In this document: piece by piece, positions 40,746 to 52,751 of the stretch
How positions within the stretch are numbered: position 1 is the first letter of the stretch
How the letters are laid out: each line of letters opens with the position of its first letter
DNA from: Chrysogorgia sp. JL179-B06
Lineage: Eukaryota; Cnidaria; Anthozoa; Scleralcyonacea; Chrysogorgiidae
Reading direction: 5' to 3'
Assembly (NCBI GenBank): GCA_035772405.1
Contig: JAYKKM010000253.1
Coordinates: 1,076,501 to 1,140,500, forward strand
Length of the DNA: 64,000 bases
Notes under the pieces: model-generated
The model's input: only the letters and a program-made list of their open reading frames with translations
What the model was told of the DNA's origin: nothing
Databases searched by the model: none
Program-made: the position numbers and the translations under genes

Positions 40746-41566
40746 ATGCCACCGAAACTTAGACTCGGCTACCACCACAGGTGGTAACCCGCGTAATTAG
40801 ATCGCTAACGTAAAAAAATGTATTACTTGTGATTTTAAGAGCATTTTTCATCGCGATTAAGAAGCCGGCGAATTAATTATGGCCACACGTGGCATAAGAA
40901 GCGCTTCCTGGGGGTGTTGAAGGAGCTACAAGTCAAAGGATGCTGAGTGATCACCCAGCCACTGACGTCCACTTTCCCTATTTGTATCTGTTAATTGACA
41001 GTTATTAAAAAGGTCAAATTACGGAAAGTTCATCATATACAATAGCTTCGTTCTATTTTAAAACCCCATTTAATTTAATAACTATCAACAAGTACACACA
41101 ATATAAACCTTCGACATTATATTTAAAGAGATTTTAGAGCAACCTGGTTTGTATTTTTGCCTTTAAATTCGGTCTCCAAAATACGAATCATGCCGACAAA
41201 CTTTTACGCTCACAGCCATAACGTTGACCCGCCTCTCGACGAGCCGTTCAACGGCATGACTTCCGAGAGGGGGGACTGCGCACCCAACTCAGTCTCCACC
41301 TAATGTAGACAGTCTACATTGGTAACATTAATGCTAACCCCAAAACAACAAAGATACTAACCCTAACCCCCCGAAAACGCCCAGCCTCGGCTCCCTCAAT
41401 GGTGACGTAAGTATCGATTTTTGTCCGCTTTTACCCATAATTCTTGCGGCCATAACAAAAGAAAATAGCTCATTTGCAATCATTTGTGAGTCAAATTTCG
41501 TTTGTTTGTCCGCATTTTGAGTTATTCATTCACAGCAAGTTACTAATGTAGATTGTCTACGTTAAT
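40746..41566. other. No gene seen
   Basis: Non-coding sequence with a short CTAACCC stretch near 41,350. TGTAGACAGTCTACA and TGTAGATTGTCTACG small palindromes occur at 41,302 and 41,548. Confidence 0.4.
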
Positions 41567-41800
41567 AAGCCTGTTCGTAATGTCAATGCGCATCAAAATG
41601 ACGTGTTCTGCGTCGGGATAAAACTTATTTCAATTCATAACATCAGGCTAAAACCACAATAGACATTTGCACTTCTATCTGATCTACACTTGCAAATTCG
41701 TGATACTGAATTCCCCAGCCTGATGTTATGAATTGAAATAAGTTATATCCCGACGCAGAACGCGTCATTTTGATGCGCAGTCGACATCACGAACTGGCTT
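41567..41800. repeat. Hairpin repeat, ~85-bp arms
   Basis: AAGCCTGTTCGTAATGTC and ATGCGCATCAAAATGACG on the left are matched inverted on the right, with AACTTATTTCAATTCATAAC also paired. A ~55-bp centre separates the arms. Copy 2 is at 55,408-55,641. Confidence 0.85.
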
Positions 41801-42018
41801 GGCTCACCCGATCATTACCTTTTTCATTTCCCGCCGCAGTCGCCCACGCGTCTTGGCGGTTCATATAAACAATCACCAAAGTCCTGGTGACTAGGTGATC
41901 TACTCACTGATCTCAAAAATAGGACTGGATTGAGCTTTCTATTGTATCTAAAGTCTGATTGAAGCTTGCATATTTGCATAATGTAAATTGATTATATTGT
42001 ATAATTTAATTTATTTAG

Positions 42019-42087
42019 GTCCTATTCATCCAAGAGGATGTTTGTTATTCCGTGAGGAGTGCGTTATTCCTTCGTTAGATGGAGAAG
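42019..42087 (+). CDS. Micro-exon C1, duplicate of B7
   Basis: It is identical in sequence to B7, with the same acceptor and donor. It is the only micro-exon carried by copy 2 and sits within about 30 bases of the duplication junction. Upstream of it there is now unrelated sequence rather than further units, so it would need a distant 5' partner. Confidence 0.5.
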
Positions 42088-42292
42088 GTACGTGGCTAGG
42101 TTTTATTTCAGGAAAGAGTTAATATTTCAAGAACACGGCGAGATCTGTGCAAGAGTTGAAACGCCAACTCACGTGAAGTCATCACCTCTCCATTTTGTCC
42201 ACTATTGTTGTTCGGCTTCCAGTTCGTAAACCTGAAAATGTTTAAATTTAAATTTAAATTTAGTAAATACATTCCTTTCTTTTTGTGCATAG

Positions 42293-42324
42293 ATTCAGAC
42301 GTCGGTAAAAGATATCCAACCTGA
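42293..42324 (+). CDS. Candidate terminal exon, copy 2
   Basis: It is the same as the exon at 28,342 with acceptor TTTTTGTGCATAG, reading DSDVGKRYPT-stop in phase 1. It follows micro-exon C1 by about 200 bases. Confidence 0.4.
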
Positions 42325-42776
42325 ATGATCAACTGCATCCAGCCATGGCACATCATCAATGTTCTTTATTATTATTTTAGAATATCATATTTATTACTGA
42401 ACTTCGTATTTTATTTTATTAGCTTCAACATTGTGCAAAAAAAAAAACACCAAAAAAGAAACCTAACATAGATTACATGTACATTAGATAGTAATAAAAC
42501 AATGGCTTCAGGGTGACCGCAACAGCATAGCTAATTACTGCGGACCCAGAATTAAAAGTATATTTACAAATAATAATAATAAATAATTACTGTGAATTTA
42601 ATAATAATACGCAACAACTGTAGCTTAGGAGGCCGCAATACTCCATTTCTACACCCCACCAAGATTAGTTATGATGATCAATAACTCATCATCACTCAGA
42701 TGGTAAGGATCGAGATAACTAAAGTCCAACCCAAGCGCAGAACCACTCCATTGCCGCCCCCCACAGAATCCACATC

Positions 42777-45550
42777 GTAGGTGTTGTCACAGTTATAGGT
42801 GTTTGTCACAGTTATAGAACAGTTATAGGTGTTTGTCACAGTTATAGGTGTTACAGTTATAGGTGTTTGTCACAGTTATAGGTGTTTGCCACAGTTATAG
42901 GTGTTTATCACAGTTATAGGTGTTTGTCACAGTTATAGGTGTTTGCCACAGTTATAGGTGTTTGCCACAGTTATAGGTGTTTGTCACAGTTATAGGTGTT
43001 TGCCACAGTTATAGGTGTTTGCCACAGTTATAGGTGTTTGCCACAGTTATAGGTGTTTGCCACAGTTATAGGTGTTTGTCACAGTTATAGGTGTTTGTCA
43101 CAGTTATAGGTGTTTGTCACAGTTATAGGTGTTTGTCACAGTTATAGGTGTTTGTCACAGTTATAGGTGTTTGTCACAGTTATAGGTGTTTGTCACAGTT
43201 ATAGGTGTTTGTCACAGTTATATGTGTTTGTCACAGTTATAGGTGTTTATCACAGTTATAGGTGTTTGCCACAGTTATAGGTGTTTGACACAGTTATAGG
43301 TGTTTGTCACAGTTATAGGTGTTTGTCACAGTTATAGGTGTTTGCCACAGTTATAGGTGTTTGCATGCACAGTTATAGGTGTTTGTCACAGTTATAGGTG
43401 TTTACCACAGTTATAGGTGTTTGTCACAGTTATAGGTGTTTGTCACAGTTATAGGTGTTTGTCACAGTTATAGGTGTTTGTCACAGTTATAGGTGTTTGT
43501 CACAGTTATAGGTGTTTGTCACAGTTATAGGTGTTTGTCACAGTTATAGGTGTTTGTCACAGTTATAGGTGTTTATCACAGTTATAGGTGTTTGCCACAG
43601 TTATAGGTGTTTGTCACAGTTATAGGTGTTTGCCACAGTTATAGGTGTTTATCACAGTTATAGGTGTTTGCCACAGTTATATGTGTTTATCACAGTTATA
43701 GGTGTTTGCCACAGTTATAGGTGTTTATCACAGTTATAGGTGTTTGCCACAGTTATAGGTGTTTGTCACAGTTATAGGTGTTTGCCACAGTTATAGGTGT
43801 TTGCCACAGTCATAGGTGTTTGTCACAGTTATAGGTGTTTGTCACAGTTATAGGTGTTTGCCACAGTTATAGGTGTTTGCATGCACAGTTATAGGTGTTT
43901 GCCACAGTTTAGGTGTTTGTCACAGTTATAGGTGTTTGCCACAGTTATATGTGTTTATCACAGTTATAGGTGTTTGTCACAGTTATAGGCGTTTGTCACA
44001 GTTATAGGTGTTTGTCACAGTTATAGGTGTTTGCCACAGTTATAGGTGTTTGCCACAGTTATAGGTGTTTGCCACAGTTATAGGTGTTTGCCACAGTTAT
44101 AGGTGTTTGCCACAGTTATAGGTGTTTGCCACAGTTATATGTGTTTATCACAGTTATAGGTGTTTGTCACAGTTATAGGTGTTTGCCACAGTTATAGGTG
44201 TTTGCCACAGTTATAGGTGTTTGCCACAGTTATAGGTGTTTGTCACAGTTATAGGTGTTTGTCACAGTTATAGGTGTTTGTCACAGTTATAGGTGTTTGC
44301 CACAGTTATAGGTGTTTGCATGCACAGTTATAGGTGTTTGCCACAGTTTAGGTGTTTGTCACAGTTATAGGTGTTTGCCACAGTTATAGGTGTTTGTCAC
44401 AGTTATAGGCGTTTGTCACAGTTATAGGTGTTTGTCACAGTTATAGGTGTTTGCCACAGTTATACTGTAGGTGTTTGCCACAGTTATAGGTGTTTGCCAC
44501 AGTTATAGGTGTTTGCCACAGTTATAGGTGTTTGCCACAGTTATAGGTGTTTGCCACAGTTATAGGTTTGTCACAGTTATAGGTGTTTGTCACAGTTATA
44601 GGTGTTTGTCACAGTTATAGGTGTTTGCCACAGTTATAGGTGTTTGCCACAGTCATAGGTGTTTGTCACAGTTATAGGTGTTTGTCACAGTTATAGGTGT
44701 TTGCCACAGTTATAGGTGTTTGCATGCACAGTTATAGGTGTTTGCCACAGTTATAGGTGTTTTGTCACAGTTATAGGTGTTTGCATGCACAGTTTATAGG
44801 TGTTTGTCACAGTTATAGGTGTTTGCCACAGTTATAGGTGTTTGCCACAGTGTTATAGGTGTTTGCCACAGTTATAGGTGTTTGCCACAGTTATAGGTGT
44901 TTGTTTGCCACAGTTATAGGTGTTTGTCACAGTTATAGGTGTGTTTGCATGCACAGTTATAGGTGTTTGCCACAGTTATAGGTGTTTTGCCACAGTTATA
45001 GGAGTTTGCCACAGTTATAGGTGTTTGCCACAGTTATAGGTGTTTGCCACAGTTATAGGTGTTTGTCACTAGTAGGTAGGTGTTTGTCACAGTTATAGGT
45101 GTTTGTCACAGTTATAGGTGTTTGTCACAGTTTTAGGTGTTTGTCACAGTTATAGGTGTTTAGTTTTTTGTTTTGTCACAGTTATAGGTGTTTGCCACAG
45201 TTATAGGTGTTTATCACAGTTATAGGTGTTTTGCATGCACAGTTATAGAGTTTTGTTATAGGTTTGCCACAGTTTTGTTTGCCACAGTTATAGGTGTTTG
45301 CCACAGTTATAGGTGTTTGCCACAGTTATAGGTGTTTGCCACAGTTATGTGTTTGTCACAGTTATAGGTGTTTGTCACAGTTATAGGTGTTTGTGCCACA
45401 GTTATAGGTGTTTGCCACAGTTATAGGTGTTTGCCACAGTTATAGGTGTTTGCCACAGTTATATGTGTTTGTCACAGTTATAGGTGTTTGTCACAGTTAT
45501 AGGTGTTTGCCACAGTTATAGGTGTTTGCCACAGTTATAGGTGTTTGCCC
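42777..45550. repeat. 19-bp minisatellite array 2
   Basis: It has the same unit and nearly the same order of variant units as array 1. The first ~90 bases and the stretch 44,740-45,350 are irregular, with partial units and extra T or GTTT runs that array 1 lacks at the matching places. Confidence 0.95.
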
Positions 45551-45817
45551 GTATAATGACCTATTTAATGATAATAACATCATACACTCACGTATTTAAG
45601 GAGTTGTGATTGGTCAATGATAATACGTGAAATTTGTTATGTCGTTACGATACACAGCCGAGCTGTAAATTGTGATGTAATTTTATTACAGTCTTTTGAT
45701 ATACCTTTGTGATTTTTTCTAATAATAATAATATTAACTAGAAATACGAATCAGCAATAATATCCCGTCGCCCGCCTTTTCTATCGCTCCCCCCCCCCCT
45801 ACGGGAATTTCCCATCC

Positions 45818-46027
45818 ATGGTGCCCAGACCTCGCACGCCGTGGCCGTGTATTTGTGTTTTGAAAAAATTCACAATTTGCAAAGCCCGTTTCGTCGAAGA
45901 AATGTTTGAACGTTATCTCGGCCAATATTTAGCCGATTTAAACTCTGAAAACAGATTTGAAATTAGCGAGTCAAAATACATCACATATGTGTCTACTATA
46001 TTACGAGAACGTGAATACCCTTCGTAA
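45818..46027 (+). CDS. Repeat-borne ORF, FERYLGQYL motif (copy 2)
   Basis: The duplicate of 31,974-32,183 has the same 69 codons. The same reservations apply: probably an old transposon-derived segment. Confidence 0.3.
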   Translation: MVPRPRTPWPCICVLKKFTICKARFVEEMFERYLGQYLADLNSENRFEISESKYITYVSTILREREYPS

Positions 46028-47054
46028 ACATTGTTTATGTACTTAGAAATTAGTCGGCTATTAGCTGGTCACTTCGTCGTATATTATTTTGAATATCTCG
46101 ATCAATAAATAACCGTTTTCAATTCTGAAAACAGATTTGGAATTAGCGAGTCAAAATACATACTCGGACTCGGATTTCTATTTCCTCAAAAAACTATGTC
46201 TCTTTTTGAAAAAAAACCTTTGAATCCGTTTCAATTTTTGCATTCGCAATCATGTGACGGTTGCAATTTAAATATTAATTTCTAGTTACCAGGACCACAT
46301 TTTCCGATGTCGCGCGGACGGGAGTTGATGCATATATATATATATATATATATGAACAAATAAACTCGACCGAGATCAGGACCGCTAGCATCTCCCGTGA
46401 TAAGGGACTAAACGCCGGTCGATAGGGGATAAAGACGTTTTAGGAGCATTATACTATTGTCTCAATGCTCTTACAACAACATATTCTTAATGTTACTTAT
46501 AAAGATAATTAAGGGAGTTAAACTCCCACTTGATGTCAATCTAGTTAAATTGTTGTTTAACTATTTCTCATGTCCGGCTGAAAAACATCCAAAATTGAAC
46601 CACCTCTTTGTTCTATTGATATCTCTTGAAATAACCATAACTGTTGCGAAAGCTATACATTTTCTGAAAGCTCAATAAACCGGCTTTTACCAAATCCCGA
46701 ACAAGACACATTATGTTAATATAAATTAACATTAATTATCAGAAACTAAAAACTTTCATTTTTCTAGAAAATCCCATCTTGCACGCCCGCGTAGCATCAT
46801 GAAAATTCAAAATGCCATGTCCTGGCGCTTGTCGAATTTCAATTTTTAATCTTACGTTAGCGTGTGCATTATGAAAACAAAAAACTGTAAACGGTTGGTA
46901 CTTTTCTGGTTGCTAAGCCGAAAATATGTACAATACTAGAAATACGAATCAGCAATAATCCCCTCGCTCGCCTTTTCTACCACTATCCCCACCCCACCCC
47001 TACAGTTCCGGCCAATATTTGCTCGATTTCAATTCTGAAAACAGTTTTGGAATT

Positions 47055-47233
47055 ACCTGGTTTCCTATTTGACTTTCAGACAAACTTATATAGCCAAAAA
47101 TGTATGGTTTCCGAGATATAGAGCTCCAAAGTTCTTAAAATTCTCATTGGTTAAAAAAGTTTGGAGCTCTATATCTCGGAAACCATACATTTTTGGCTAT
47201 AAGTTTGTCTTAAAGTCAAAGAGGAAACCAGGT
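47055..47233. repeat. Hairpin repeat (copy 2)
   Basis: Duplicate of the hairpin at 33,209-33,387 with the same arms. Confidence 0.85.
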
Positions 47234-47608
47234 CTAAACTACTCACTAATGGGGTTTTTAGACCAATCCGACACTCCCCTGAGGACTTATAGCATATTGG
47301 ACAATTTGGCTGATTTTTCTCATAAGGATACTATAGTAAAAATTTCAGGGTCCTTGAGCTACCCCTAACTATCAATAGTTTCTAATACAGTTTTACACAC
47401 AGAATTTTTAACCCAATTTGAACCATTTAAGAGGATGAGACTATACAAAATAAAAAAAGTAAAATAAGGATCATCTAGATGTGGAGTCGCATGTCCCCTG
47501 TAGTTGCGCCACTGCCCACCACCTAACCTTCCAAAAGTAGGGTGAACGCAGATATATTAATAAGTGTTTAATTCCTGCTGTGCGAGTTTAGTAACCCGAT
47601 CTAACATA

Positions 47609-48375
47609 CAGGGGGCGCACATTAGGGTGTGTGTGTGTGGGGGGGGGGGGGGTCACACCCCCCCAACATTTGGGAATCGGTCCGAAAAGTCGGTCCCAAA
47701 TTGTCTGTCAGACTGCCATATTCGGTCCCGATCGACCAGTATAAGTATTACGTACTAATATGATCATTTCCATGCCCAAGAAAGATAAAAACTGGTTACA
47801 CAATTTCTGATTGCGTTAAGGACTTCGTGACACTTGGATGCTAAAAAGATATGACTGACTCAATTGATCTTGAAAAACTTGTTGATCATTGGGCAGAGCT
47901 TCCACAAACCCGACGCATTATTAGTGTTTGATAATTTGAGTAGGCTAGTTTTGCTCCAGCTTCCAGGCATTTTAAGTAAAAAACTCAAGCTAATATCTTC
48001 TTTTCAACAATAAAAATACTGTAATATATAATATTATGGTCCATTCGCAAAAAAAATTTAAGAACTTGTTAAAAAACCTTAATATTTTTTTATTAAAACT
48101 ACCCTCAAAATGCAGGAAATAGGAATTTAGGGGTTTAGATAAATCAAAAATGTCCGGGGGAGCATGCCCCCGGTCCCCCCTAAAGGGTACGTGTATTAGC
48201 CTCTCCACTTTGAAACCCGCATATATATATATATATATATATTAAATTTCCCATTGTTATTAGGGTTGTTAGATCGTCAGGGGTGGTACTGTAAGCTTAT
48301 CAAACAGGAACATCAAGAAAGTCGGTCCCAGAACAAAGAGCACCCCCCCAAAATTTTTTTGGATGTGCGCCCCTG
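47609..48375. mobile_element. hAT-type element (copy 2)
   Basis: Duplicate of 33,762-34,528 with the same ends and the same CTAACATA/CTAACACA flanks. It differs in GT, G and TA tract lengths. Confidence 0.85.
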
Positions 48376-48485
48376 CTAACACATTCTTCAATCAAAGCGG
48401 CTTCGCATGCTTCGGTCTATCATAATTTCAGTTTGCAATTATGCTGAAATGTACCAATTATCAGACGCTTGTCTTCAATTTTTTC

Positions 48486-48694
48486 TCAATTTCTCTGACA
48501 GCATACCAACTCCTTAGAAAGCACCGTGTAAATAGAACAATTTGCACTCGAATCGCGCGAAATAGTCGTATTCGAAAACAGATAATCGAAAAGCTTGCAC
48601 GAGTCTTTAGCCATTTGTATAAGGAACCTTTACACTCTCCGAAAGCAATCTCAACTGCGATGATAATTAAAAATAACAATATAAATTTCAACAT
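48486..48694 (-). pseudogene. Secreted-peptide ORF, frameshifted duplicate
   Basis: The signal peptide and ECKG are kept, but one A is missing in the AAGGAAACC run (AAGGAACC here). The rest reads in another frame and loses the later cysteines of the 34,640 copy. The TATA-like element upstream is retained. Confidence 0.5.
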
Positions 48695-49700
48695 TTTAAA
48701 AGAAAACACTGATGACTCTGACTTGCCTATTTTATAATCGAATCTAACTTCGAAGTTGACACTAAAAGTATCTCTATTGTAGTATTTCTATTGAAGTCAG
48801 TCTTAACAAACAGCTCTCAACTCTCTGTGTTTTAACATCGTAACAAAGACGTGACAATATTCTGTGGCGTTGAAGTTACTATCGCAAGGGAAGTGCTGCC
48901 TCAAAATCCAAGGCAGTCGTGATATTGTTCAAAATTGCAAAAATACTAGTGGTGGGCTTATTGAATCCATGACAAAAACCCCGCCGACAAAATCCCTGAC
49001 GACAATATCCCCGGCGACAAAACCTCAAATTACGGAATTCAGACAAAAAACCCACATTTCTGTTTATCAATTTTTTAAATTATCAGAACAAACTTTTTAA
49101 CACAATATAATGGTATAGAAAAAGTGGAAATACTGTTTAAATAAATAAAAGTAAAGAAAAGTATTATGAAAAGTTACTGTTCATGTGACTAACAAACTCG
49201 AATGTTGTGATCGACGCCACGCAGCATCTGCTCCAAAGTCTTGCGTCCATCTCTGAAGTCATTCCCACCGCTTATATGACATTCGTAACATAGATTTTCA
49301 CCCCCATGATTGGTAGTTAGTTTGTAACTGAATTGGTAATCTAAAACAGCTCTTTATAGGATTACGTATTATCTTTCAGGCAATGACTCACTTCATAGAA
49401 ATGTGCTTTTTTACGAAATGCTTTTGGGAGTCATCCAAGCATTCTGCTTTTGTTATGGATTGCTTTTGTCAGTGGCCCACGTGTATTGTTCTTTTGTTTA
49501 TGCGGAATGCTTTTGTGAGTCATCGCTCATTGAAATCGTAACAGGAACTGCGAGCAAATCGTGCTATTAAAAAAAAATTTTCTCAGGTTTTTATATTTCA
49601 CTCAGGATTAAAATGTTGTTTTTTGTCTGAATTCCGTAATTTGGGTTTTTTGTCGCCGGGGATATTGTCGGTGGGGTTTTTGTCATGTGGGGTTTTTGTC

Positions 49701-50945
49701 ATGTAATCGTAATCGTAAATCTTTATTAGGTGTTCCCAAAAGGGCTTTTCAACATCTAATTACATATGTTATATAATAAGTAAAATATAGTTTAAAATAA
49801 ATAATGTTATATTACAATCATGAAGGTTACTCATGCTGTAAAAGAGATGACTTTAAAAGTTTTTTAAATTTAATAAAATTAGGTTCTGATTTTAATTCTA
49901 CTGACGCGAATGATCGTTGGCCGGTAGAGGAACTAAATTCGGGTATGTTCAGATCATGACTAAACCTGGTATTGCGGTCATGAATGGTTGATCGTTTAGA
50001 GAACTTATTAGCCAAGTAATCTGGAATAAGTCCATTAATGCACTTAAAAGTCATCAGAGTATCTCTGAAGGTTAGTGTGTCTCTAACTTGGAGCCATTGC
50101 AGTTGATTTAACCCTGGAGTGATGTGGTCATACTTCTTTATGCCTAGTATGATTCTTGCAGCGAAGTTCTGTACGAGTTGCAACTTCTTAATGTTTTTGT
50201 CTGAAGTGTTTGCCCATACCGACGAACAATAGAATAATCTACTTAATACCAAAGAATTTATCATTGTTTTTAGAAGTTGAGGATTGAACAAGTGCTTAAT
50301 TCTGTTGATCTGACAGAGGCTTGACATACCAGAAGATACTATGTTAGAGATATGGGCGTCATACGTTAAGTTGGTATCGATGGTCACGCCTAAATCTTTA
50401 GCTGATGTAGAGGGGATAATCAACTTTCCCATCAAGTTGACGTTTCCTGCCTCTTGTAGGACTAGATTTAGCATTTGGCGGGTTCCGATGAGAAGCACCT
50501 TGGTCTTGTCAGGGTTGATTAGTAATCTATTATTACAGCACCAATGGATCACTCTCTCCAGGTCTTCCTCTAAGTCCTTAATACTATCTTTTATATCGTT
50601 TCTTGGAAATGACATAAACAATTTGGAGTCATCAACGTATGATTCCAATGAACAGTGTCGGATGACGGAAGGCAGGTCGTTTAAATAAATAGTGAAAAGT
50701 AATGGCGACAAGATTGCCCCCTGAGGAACCCCATGTGTTACAGGAAGGGGACAAGATGTGCTCATTCCAATACGAACAGCTTGTGACCTTCCTGTCAGGT
50801 AACTCTTGAACCAACGAAGCGCGGAAGAAGGAGATACTCCAACTTTTTCCAGTTTACGTAGTAGAATCGTATGGTTTAAACTGTCAAATGCTTTAGAAAG
50901 ATCGAGTAAAACGAGGGTCGACACTTTCTTCTCGTCCATTGCGGT
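49701..50945 (-). mobile_element. 5'-truncated CR1/L2-like LINE (copy 2)
   Basis: Duplicate of the LINE at 35,862-37,111, with the same truncation point and tail, inside the same fold-back element. Confidence 0.85.
49827..50939 (-). CDS. LINE reverse transcriptase, open copy
   Basis: The 370-codon frame is uninterrupted. LLDLSKAFDS holds the first catalytic Asp (residue 13), GVPQGAILSP lies at about 70-79 and SYVDDSKLF has the YVDD pair at about 101-104. These are followed by thumb motifs and an ending ELKSEPNFIKFKKLLKSSLL. The endonuclease and the N-terminal palm/fingers part are missing, so the product could not be a complete retrotransposase. The ATG lies inside the original polyprotein. 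Compared with the copy at 35,949 it lacks three one-base insertions. Confidence 0.82.
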   Translation of the reverse strand: MDEKKVSTLVLLDLSKAFDSLNHTILLRKLEKVGVSPSSALRWFKSYLTGRSQAVRIGMSTSCPLPVTHGVPQGAILSPLLFTIYLNDLPSVIRHCSLESYVDDSKLFMSFPRNDIKDSIKDLEEDLERVIHWCCNNRLLINPDKTKVLLIGTRQMLNLVLQEAGNVNLMGKLIIPSTSAKDLGVTIDTNLTYDAHISNIVSSGMSSLCQINRIKHLFNPQLLKTMINSLVLSRLFYCSSVWANTSDKNIKKLQLVQNFAARIILGIKKYDHITPGLNQLQWLQVRDTLTFRDTLMTFKCINGLIPDYLANKFSKRSTIHDRNTRFSHDLNIPEFSSSTGQRSFASVELKSEPNFIKFKKLLKSSLLQHE

Positions 50946-52030
50946 TAAAAAGGAGGTTTTTGTGGGTTTTTTGTCGGTAACCCGGGCTTATTGAAGTCAA
51001 AGTCGCACCTATGCATGCGATTATGGTTTAGGTAATACAGGAGCAGTGAGTTCTACATAATTACGCGCAGCTGTTGCATAATTGGGCCCCCTGTTGCACG
51101 TCTGTTTCAGAGGGTCATCTGCTATCCCACCAAGCAACTTAATTATCCAAAAACTCCGTTGTCAGTTGATAATTTAAGCCGCTTTGCTTCTTTCAACTCT
51201 TCAGTTGGTCCAATACCGATTCCTTTGACACAGCTGGCACCGCTCGTACGAAAGAATGTTTTCTGAACAAAATTGTTTATGTTAGGTGTGGATTTCACAG
51301 TTGCGCACCCACTATACATTACTATATAGCGCTGGAAATCTACGAGACGATGGCTAAAACGAAAGCGGTGTAGCCTCCTGCAGCTAATATAAGTCCACCA
51401 GTTTACGTTTAAACACAGGTTAGTAAGCATTGTATTTGTTTGCCCGATTCAAATAGTCAAAGTATCGATACAAGAAAGATTGACACTATAGCTCTAAGGC
51501 GTCAGAAAAATGTTTCTGAGTCACGAGACACTCTAACAATTGAGCTACCGAGACTCAGATGGATCGAGATTACAATGATGTAATGGTTCGATTGATATAT
51601 ATGTTAATCAGTAATGCCCTTAAAATAAATGAATTCGAGAGACTATAGACGGATGCTATACCAACCTCTTGCGAAGAATCCAAAATATCTCATGGAAACA
51701 GCATTTCTCTCTTCAACATATATCATGGTGTGCTATCCGCTATTTACTCGCCATTTGCTCGCTATCCGCTATTTAAGAGCGCAATTTACTCGCCATTGAG
51801 AGCTAATGGCGAAATAATAGTTGACCTTCTCAGGAATAGAAATTTCAAGATCGTTCAGGCCGCGGGATGATGATGATGAATGCATAATTGTAACTTTCTG
51901 CAGTCTCGATAACTCGCGTATCGCCGGTATTCCATCCCTGTCCGGGACGATGTGAGCTTGACCATGACTTGACAATCATCCATGTATCGTCTGTCCTTTC
52001 CGATTAGTCAAATACATATATGGAAAAAGT

Positions 52031-52751
52031 GACTGCCCCAACCGGGAATCGAACCCTGGTCTCCGAATCAACGTTTCGGCGCTCTAACCTTTGAGCTAAT
52101 GAGACACGGTCAGAACAGTCAGTGATTTCTCCATATACATATAACATATTACTGTTTAGAGCGCCGAAACGTTGATTAGGAGACCTGCAGGGTTCGATTC
52201 CCGATTGGGGCAGTCACTTTTTCCATATATTATCCATGTATACTCGGTAGAGCACCGTTCTAGAAACACGGATCGGAGGTCGCGGGATCGAATCCCGGTA
52301 TGGCATGGTTTACTTTCACTCGCGAGAACAAAACTTCAACTCACAATACCGCGAGTACAATAACTTCATGTTTATCATGAACACAACAACACACACACCG
52401 TACTTATACAAGTGCAATCGTCGGTGATAACTGCGTGTGGGACAGTAGTGATGACTCGCGCATCTATATATAGAGAGAGCATGAAGTGATATGGGGCCGG
52501 AGTGCTCAAACTAGTGCCACAAGGGTATATAGTGAACGTTGCATGCATTAGCGCTAATGTTTATATATATATATGTTGTTGTGTTCATGATAAACATGAC
52601 GTTATTGTACTCGCGGTATATGTTGTGAGTTGAAGTTTTGTTCTCGCGAGTGAAAGTAAACAGTAACCATACTGGGTGAGCGAAAAATTGTTCAACCACG
52701 GCTGGGATTCGAACCCGTAACCTCCGTATTTCTAGAACGGCGCTTAAATAC
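52031..52751. repeat. SINE cluster (copy 2)
   Basis: Duplicate of 38,196-38,915 with the same four tRNA-like heads and inverted arrangement. Confidence 0.7.

Larger units (their letters stand above)
28041..41991. repeat. Tandem segmental duplication, copy 1
   Basis: This 13,951-bp segment is followed directly by a second copy. The order and sequence of every element match, with differences confined largely to single bases, homopolymer lengths and array details. The unit starts in the intron before micro-exon B7 and ends at GTAAATTGA. The junction at 41,983-41,992 pairs GTAAATTGA with the GTAAATGA that precedes the copy-1 start, a microhomology. Confidence 0.95.

Noticed and set aside
40361..40752. 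Several 70-100-codon ORFs on both strands
   Set aside because: They are mirror-image readings of inverted repeats (GGCGGGTTTG array and CTAGCCTCC MITE) and encode repetitive peptides.
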